A stretch of 25,188 nt of DNA from Didymodactylos carnosus (Eukaryota > Rotifera > Eurotatoria > Philodinida > Philodinidae), in NCBI GenBank assembly GCA_905250885.1, contig CAJNOQ010002287.1, positions 1 through 25,188 of the forward strand, written 5' to 3'. Both the position numbers and the translations under genes were made by a program. Under the pieces are notes generated by a model, which was given only the letters and a program-made list of their open reading frames with translations, did not search any database and had not been told where the DNA came from. The number at the start of each line of letters is the position of its first letter. The stretch's first letter is position 1. This document shows, one piece after another, positions 20,101 to 25,188 of this stretch.

Positions 20101-21092
20101 GAGTTTTGTCGAATGGTTGGGTCTAATGAAGACTTTTATGATCACACCTTAATCACCGGGACTATATCTAAGCTACCTCTAACAATACTTGTGCGTCATT
20201 TTCAAAGTCGATGCTGTTACTGAAGGTCATAGTGGACTCTCGTTTATTCATTCATCGTACAGTTGCCAGGTATGTGCTATTTTGCGTACATATCAATTTT
20301 TATATTATTCTTTCTTATTCTGTCGATCATTCATCACTGATAAACTTCTTGCAAGCATTCCAGATCTCTAGATATTGTAGCTTACAGTTAAAAAAATTAG
20401 TTTTGAGACTTTTTACTGAAGAGACTTGTTGAAAATCTCAACTAACCTTCTCTAATTCCAACATTTAAATATTCCAGTTGCGGGAGATACTCTAATAATA
20501 TGAATAATTGATGTTGATATTCAATGAATATTGTTAAGCATTTAAGTGTCTGGCATATTTGGAACTGTTCACCATCAAATGATAAACAAACACCATGAAT
20601 GGTTAATGTATCAAGTAGAATAGATGACTCAGCATTGTTGGTAATAAACTCATTCAAAATATCATGGTCAATTCTAGACAATATTGTTGCATTTTGATAG
20701 TTAAGTAATAATGAGGATATTGTTTGTTTGAATACTGGTAAATATTGTTTGTAATGTCCATTTTGTAAGAAAATTCCTAAATGAATTGTTTTAAGTTGAG
20801 TAAAATAAGTCGAAACATCATTGAAAGATTCAAATACCAAATCTAACTGCATATCATTTAATTTCAATGTTTTTATTAATGATGGTATCAGTTGAAAATT
20901 TTCAGTAAACCATTTGTCTACACTATTGGTCATCGATAAATCTATATGTTCAATGTAATGATGACATAATGAATTAAATCGGATGTTTAAAGACAAAAAA
21001 CTATAAATAATTTCATCGGATTGAAGGTAGGAGAATACATAGTGTAATAATTCGTTTGGGAATTGTTCCAAAGTTGATTTTGTGGTTACCAT
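17129..21092 (-). CDS. F-box protein, two exons, 512 residues, 2.4-kb intron
   Basis: Exon 1 is 21092-20447 and exon 2 is 18021-17129. The donor GTTAGT (20446-20441) and acceptor ATTAAAG (ending 18022) join phase 1 and give LEYLNVGIRE-G-KAAKYDY. The F-box spans about residues 8-50 (LEQFPNELLHYVFSYLQSD … SLNIRFNSLCHHY), predicted to bind Skp1 in an SCF ubiquitin ligase. It is followed by irregular leucine-rich units (LIKTLKLNDMQLD, LDTLTIHGVCLS, LKCLTIFIEY, LPQLEYLNVGI, LKLREFILSAND, TLEILKIRF, LPRITRLFLND, LQILEVGS, VRTLIITNN, LPNLYRLAIDYD). Repeat style on both sides of the intron is the same, which supports one gene. The intron is 2,425 bp against 41-87 bp elsewhere in the window, because transposon sequence occupies it. 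Both exons are unbroken, so the gene is probably functional if that intron is still removed. If it is not, exon 1 alone encodes 216 residues ending NVGIREG. Confidence 0.82.
18046..19370. mobile_element. Inverted-repeat element with about 350-bp arms inside the F-box intron
   Basis: The left arm (18046-18399) and right arm (19021-19370) are reverse complements at about 95 percent. They share, for example, AAATAATTTCGAAAACAAAC, ATGATGATGATCACAATCGA, CTCACGCTTGAATCATTGAA and CTCGTCGAACGTTATTTATA. The 620-base middle holds two coding-like fragments pointing in opposite directions: forward ELLDIRKKDGLFQNI (about 18407-18500) and reverse MAGFDLSQESRQ (18935-18747). No target duplication could be fixed at the edges. 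It may be a foldback transposon or an inverted duplication of the 5' end of a retroelement. Confidence 0.75.
18747..18935 (-). pseudogene. 62-codon ORF remnant of a mobile element
   Basis: The frame starts MAGFDLSQESRQVVSFEND, has a proline-rich part (VTPPPPEIPIS) and ends ADLFFDALSHGVRKC at a stop. It follows the right arm of the inverted repeat as if that arm were its leader. A homologous stretch (PADLFFDAL, then CGCACGGTGTAAG) occurs at 23195-23600 interrupted by a MITE, which supports that it belongs to a repeated element. The protein family is not recognised; a short N-terminal piece of a gag-like or ORF1-like protein is one possibility. It is too short to act alone. Confidence 0.4.
19371..20440. 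other. Remainder of the F-box intron, no supported gene
   Basis: This part of the reverse-strand intron carries chance open frames on both strands. A GC-richer patch at 19915-20020 (CTGCTGCTGCTCCCAG, TGTAGCTGTGGTACAGC) stands out from the AT-rich background and may be another mobile fragment, but no ends were found. Confidence 0.4.
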
Positions 21093-21219
21093 TGTTGTTA
21101 GATCTAAACGCGTACAATTACCTAGGAAGAGTGAAAATTGATCATGGACAATAGACCGCTAAGAAAACTAGTCTATCGATGGAATTAGTCAAAGTCGAAC
21201 TATCTTCCTTCGACTATCT

Positions 21220-21408
21220 TTTATTTCAACTAATTCTTTCCATTATGTCTACATAACGATTAGTACAATCGCAAACAGTAACCGGTGCTATTGTTGAAAG
21301 ATTATGTTTATGCAATTGACTAGCATCCACGTCAAAAGAATGATTTCGCATGATAGTCAATCGAACTGTATCATAACTAGACAGACTTACTCCAAACTTG
21401 AAAATATT
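21220..21408 (-). CDS. Probable terminal exon of an unidentified gene
   Basis: After a candidate acceptor ATATTTTCAAG, the reverse-strand frame reads FGVSLSSYDTVRLTIMR and then DVDASQLHKHNL … VTVCDCTNRYVDIMERIS, and stops at TGA 21228-21226. An AATAAA (21225-21220) follows the stop at once. The composition is protein-like, including paired cysteines (VCDC). No upstream exon was identified; the frame itself stays open to 21468 but the additional part is less convincing. It lies about 130 bases upstream of the F-box gene start on the same strand. It may be the tail of a broken gene. Family unknown. Confidence 0.35.
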
Positions 21409-21653
21409 CTGTTTTGTTCCGTGGTAATATTTGTAGTAGAAGACTTCAACTAACTTCATGGAGACCAATTTTTATTCATCACTTGAGGGTAACCCTCCCC
21501 TCTTTTTGGGATTTCCGCAGAACTGCTGTAAAACAAAAAATAAAAGTCTTGCTATTTTCAGAACCGATTGAAAACTCAATGGAACATTTTTTCGTTTTTG
21601 TTTCAAGTGTTTAACTATTACCATTCACGACTTTTCCAAAAAACGTCATTTTT

Positions 21654-21946
21654 CATTGTGTCACATTAGATTTCATCCGATCGAGTTAAACATTTTACTA
21701 GAGGTACTCACGGTAATATCGCAGAAGTATTTTAGGAAAATTTTTTTTCAAACCTTTCCTTGTGAAGTTATAGGAAAAATACTGAAAAACGTCTCAAAAA
21801 GCAAGTTTCTCAATTTTAGAAACCCTATAACGCGGTCTAAAATAATATTCAAAAAAACTGCCTCTGCAATAGTGTCTAAAGTACCTATGGTAAAATTTCT
21901 AACTGGATCAGATGAAATTTAAGGGGGGTCACAATGTGACACAATG
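21654..21946. mobile_element. Small foldback element, TIR CATTGTGTCACATT
   Basis: CATTGTGTCACATT at 21654 is mirrored by AATGTGACACAATG ending at 21946. The repeats continue inward with similarity (ATTTCATCCGATCGAGTTA versus ATTTCATCTGATCCAGTTA on the other strand, then ATTTTAC … AGGTACT) for roughly 90 bp, with a short indel. There is no coding sequence and no clear target duplication. Confidence 0.6.
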
Positions 21947-23022
21947 AAGCTCGGTAGCAAAAAGATAGTTTTGAGAAAAACGTGTGTTGTACATAAGTTA
22001 CTTTTTTCAGCGTATTTGCCGCGATGCTTGTATCTTCGCGAAAGCTCGTCGAAAAATTCTGTACAACGTCTGATTGTGAAGAAAACACTTTCTTATATCA
22101 GACTATGTGCAGAGAATATTTTGAATGTGCAGAAAAGGAGAGAAAAGTTCATGAAACTAAAAACTTGAGTTTTATTAGGCTTAAAGGAAAACCTTCAAAA
22201 ATGCATAACTTTTTGAAGAAAGGTCATGAAATACTAAGAGAGGTCTTATTTTATAGCCCACGTTTTCCTCAGTAGGCTATGCTCAGTTCAAAATCCGAAA
22301 AGTTTCCAAAAAAGAGGGATGATACCCTTAATTCGTCGTCTATAAAAAAATGAAAAATTTAAAAATGCGTACCATATTGCTCTACTTCTTCGTTCTTGGA
22401 TGACATTTTGTTAGTGGTTTGAAATCTTAAATAAAAAAACAGTTAGGCAGAAATTTTGATACTATTGCAAGTTTCTTTAGTCATAAAACATAATCTTTAA
22501 TTCGAAAATAAGTCGAAGTTTCTTTGAGGCAAGCGAAAATACTCAAAGCCCAAGAAACAGGAATCGGTTAATTAGAATAATCTTTTATCGATAAGTGACT
22601 AACGCTTTCTTTGTCAGCGCATAGAAACTTAATAGTTGTTTTTAGAAGAAAGCAACAAAAATAACAACTTACACTGCACTGTACAACGTCTTCCTCTTTT
22701 GTATACATGCACATAGATAAATGAAACAGGAGAGAAACAATCGAATATTCCTAAAACGACATAAGTTCTTCTTTCTCCTCTGTGCTGCATGATGGTGATA
22801 GAACATTTTTCTTTTTCTTCGTTACGCAAGTCTCGTGTACTAATACAGAACCATGTTGTAACAACCTCACCTTCATTGTGGGGGCAAAAAATACAAATAA
22901 AAAATGCTTGTTAGTCGAAGGAGTTTATTTTTTCTAAACAATGTTTTCTTGTTGAATGTAAGAAAAAATTTTCCAAATGGAACATCGTACTCTATCTACT
23001 AACCCAAAGTGCTAATAGATAA
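21947..23022. other. Intergenic, no supported gene
   Basis: Two overlapping open frames near 21944-22275 lack any recognisable protein pattern. Nothing else is visible. Confidence 0.45.
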
Positions 23023-23690
23023 GCTAGATATATGCAAAAAGACGGGCTCTTTTAGAATATCCCGTCCAAAACTGCATCTGACTCCATTAAGTGCCGAAAA
23101 GTCAAATTCAGTTCAAAAATTCCACAAATTTCGCTACTATCTACAGATGATTTCTGCTATACCTAAAGAAAAGCTTGAAACAAATACAGGTTGCACCTGC
23201 AGATCTGTTTTTTGATGCTCTTTTCAGAGTTGTAATCGATCTGAAAATAGGAGCTCGGACTGGGTTGGCTGGTTCAAAAATCGGTTTAGACTTGTAAAAA
23301 CCGGCAAAAGAACGACCGGTTTTGAAAAAAGTTTAGATCGGTGGAAAAACGGCAGAAAACGGACCGGTTTTCAAATATTTTCTAGACGGACAACAGGTTA
23401 CAAAAACTCTTTTTTTTAATGACGAAGAGAAAAAATGCTAAGAATTTAAAAACCGGCAAAAACCGGTCAACCACCGGCTGGTTTGAAAATCTTTCTAGAC
23501 CAGTGGAGACCGGTCGGTCTGAACTGTTACACCGGATCGGACAGAGCCGGCCCGTCTGCCAGCCCGATTACAACTTTGGCTCTTTCGCACGGTGTAAGAA
23601 AATTCTGAGAAGACGTTGTGCAGTAGGTCAAATTTTAAAATCCGGTTTTTCAGAAACCTACTAGAAAATCCCCAAAAATCATAAACTTTT
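23023..23690 (+). mobile_element. Second, rearranged copy of the intron-element sequence, interrupted by a MITE
   Basis: 23023-23092 matches 18419-18494 in the same orientation (GCTAGATATA … AAAAAGA.GGGCTCTTT … GAATATC.CGTCC). The segment 23195-23224 plus 23587-23690 matches the reverse complement of about 18685-18800 (CACCTGCAGA.CT, TTTTTTGATGCTCTTT, then GGTCAAATT and GGTTTTTCAGAA). Thus one part is direct and one inverted relative to the copy at 18 kb. Coding frames are broken. The limits are approximate. Confidence 0.6.
23225..23578. mobile_element. 354-bp hAT-like MITE with 8-bp target duplication
   Basis: The ends are CAGAGTTGTAATCG and, on the other strand, CAAAGTTGTAATCG. They are flanked by GCTCTTTT (23217-23224) and GCTCTTTC (23579-23586), an 8-bp target duplication with one mismatch. 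CA-G starts with 8-bp duplications are typical of the hAT superfamily. The interior is dense in ACCGGTTTT and AAAACCGG words, as in several known hAT-type MITEs. The uninterrupted host sequence can be recognised from the related copy near 18770, which confirms the insertion point. There is no transposase. Confidence 0.85.
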
Positions 23691-25045
23691 AATGATACAA
23701 ATATTCAGTGACATTTTTTGCTCCTCAGGTCAAAGCAAACAGAATGACTGACATAGGGAAATATTTAGTATTCAAATCTTGGTTTTTTCGGCGAGAAAGG
23801 ATGTAAGTACAATTATCTCTCTTAGAGAAAAGTATGAAACTGACAGAGACGATATTTTCATCTAAAAATTTAAGTTCATCACTATTTCTGCTTGATTTGA
23901 ACCTTTTCCTACGCATGATTTCGAATAATTTTTTGAATGACTCGTCTACACTTTCTTTATCAACCAGTGTATTTCTGGCTCTTCTTCCTATAAAATCCGA
24001 TAAATTAGACAGAATGAACAAAGAGCAAAAAATCCAATATCGGTATTTAGGCCCGAAAACACTCTATAGCAGTGACGCCAGAAAAATCGTGCGTAAAAAA
24101 AGAGATAAAATAAGCTGTTTGTCTGAATTTTCCTTTTCCAAATTTTATACTAAGTTAATATAAAATTAATTCTAAGATTTTTGATATATATCTCATCCTG
24201 TATTCTTGAGCATGACAACTAGGACATACTTTTCAAATGCATGAACTAATTTTATAAAAGACGAGACTAAATTTTCTGATTTTAGGAAGACATTAACAGT
24301 CCACTTATGCTCATTCTTTAGTCATTTCATCATCATTTTATAATGATATAAAAATCGCATAGAAATCAGATAAGTACTTGCACATAAATGGTGCTAAGCT
24401 AATACCATCAAAATAAACTTGGAATGAGAATTATTGAATGAGTATTTTGTGATCATCTCTTGCGCATTTTTTCTGACTTGATCATTAAGCTTAGCAAATT
24501 TTTCTATCATTTTTAATTATGATCATAAAAAGTTCAATAAATGATACTATACCTAGATCATTGTTTTACCATTAATTGATCACCCTTCTGTCATATCAAA
24601 AAATATACCATTAATGGATAATTAGTATCTCCTTTGCATTCACCTGGGCAATGACAACCATAGTTTTTCAGCGTATTTCTAAACCAGATGTGAAAGATAA
24701 TAGTGTTGGTAAACAGCAATTTTATTTTACTTCGGCAAATTTTGTAAATGAAATTAGTTTTTCAGTACAAGTTACCTTTCAAAGGGAGGGACCTGTACTC
24801 CGTAGGCCCCTCAATTGGCTACGTCACTGGCTTTGCCGCCATCACAGTCAAAAGCGTGAAACATGTTTTCTGTGTTTCTAAAGCAACGCAAGGCATTTAG
24901 ACAACTAACTATTGGTACAATTGAAATTCATATACGGTTATGAGTTCGTTGTATTCATTTCTGATTACAAAACTAATTTTAGTTGTATGCACAAAAAATG
25001 AGAACAAACACATACAATGTTTGTACAATACAAGTATGATGTGGT
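23691..25045. other. Intergenic, no firmly supported gene
   Basis: At 23725-24069 the reverse strand is open for about 115 codons (including NTLVDKESVDESFKKLFEIM and SVSFILFSKRDNCTYILS) without an ATG start, while the forward strand is open over nearly the same bases, so I leave it uncalled. A short forward frame at 24651-24881 is AT-rich and then runs into a GC-richer patch (GGCCCCTCAATTGGCTACG) near 24810. The stretch 24290-24600 has several TGATCA-type words but no clear repeat unit. Confidence 0.35.
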
Positions 25046-25083
25046 ATCGAAGTCAGACGCCTTATCCGTTAGGCCACAGGGCT
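25046..25083 (-). tRNA. 5' half of a tRNA-Arg (TCG)-like sequence
   Basis: On the reverse strand the sequence reads a seven-base acceptor, the perfect A box TGGCCTAACGG, D arm GCC…GGC, anticodon stem TCTGA and a loop containing TCG. This agrees with the 5' half of eukaryotic tRNA-Arg. The homology stops at the anticodon loop: no complementary TCAGA stem, T arm or B box follows in a proper arrangement. It is a truncated tRNA or the head of a tRNA-derived element, not a working tRNA, unless an intron longer than usual separates the other half. Confidence 0.6.
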
Positions 25084-25188
25084 TTGAATCCGAACACATA
25101 TTTTAATGAGATCTGATTCAGAGCTGAAAAAACTGGAAGGCTGATTCAGCTATTCAGACCTAGCTGATTATCAACTAGTGAATGTAAC

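Noticed and set aside
22024-22275. 83-codon open frame with several cysteines
   Set aside because: Overlaps another open frame of similar length, and no homology or exon signals were seen.
23725-24163. About 100-codon open frames on both strands
   Set aside because: They overlap on opposite strands, have no good start context on the reverse strand and no recognised domain, so neither could be preferred.
1-25188. CRISPR array or bacterial operon
   Set aside because: No regularly spaced direct repeats; genes contain GT-AG introns and lack Shine-Dalgarno sites.

Overview
The window looks like nuclear DNA of a small invertebrate, most likely a bdelloid rotifer (Adineta/Rotaria type). It is AT-rich, its genes are split by very short GT-AG introns (41-66 bp), and it carries two F-box proteins and a P-loop GTPase fragment of kinds I associate with bdelloid genomes. 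That assignment is inference; no species marker is present. There are no operons or Shine-Dalgarno sites.

Layout. 78-616 (+): a possible three-exon small gene with one hydrophobic segment (weak). 1351-2144 (+): a well-supported five-exon, 174-residue four-helix membrane protein with an AATAAA signal. 3030-3500 (-): the 5' part of an AIG1/IMAP-like GTPase, cut after its G3 motif. 4581-4652 (-): a tRNA-like gene with good A and B boxes and an odd anticodon. 5222 onward: one end of a mariner-like element. 7619-8147: motif clusters and an inverted repeat. 8378-9201 (-): a decayed gene whose last exon is split by a 220-bp palindromic MITE. 9680-10892: a gene fragment duplicated in inverted and then in direct orientation. 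12081-13601 (+): a two-exon F-box protein of 331 residues with a 525-bp intron. 14158-15076 and 15614-16546: two non-autonomous TA-flanked elements sharing terminal bases. 17129-21092 (-): a second F-box protein of 512 residues whose single intron is 2,425 bp because it holds an inverted-repeat element with about 350-bp arms. 21226-21408 (-): a likely terminal exon of an unknown gene. 21654-21946: a small foldback element. 23023-23690: a second, rearranged copy of sequences found inside the F-box intron element, itself interrupted by a 354-bp hAT-like MITE with an 8-bp target duplication. 25046-25083 (-): the 5' half of a tRNA-Arg.

The intact genes show no shared pathway. The main theme is transposon and foldback activity: insertions tolerated in introns of living F-box genes and disabling insertions or truncations in neighbouring genes. 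I saw no CRISPR, rRNA or complete autonomous transposase.
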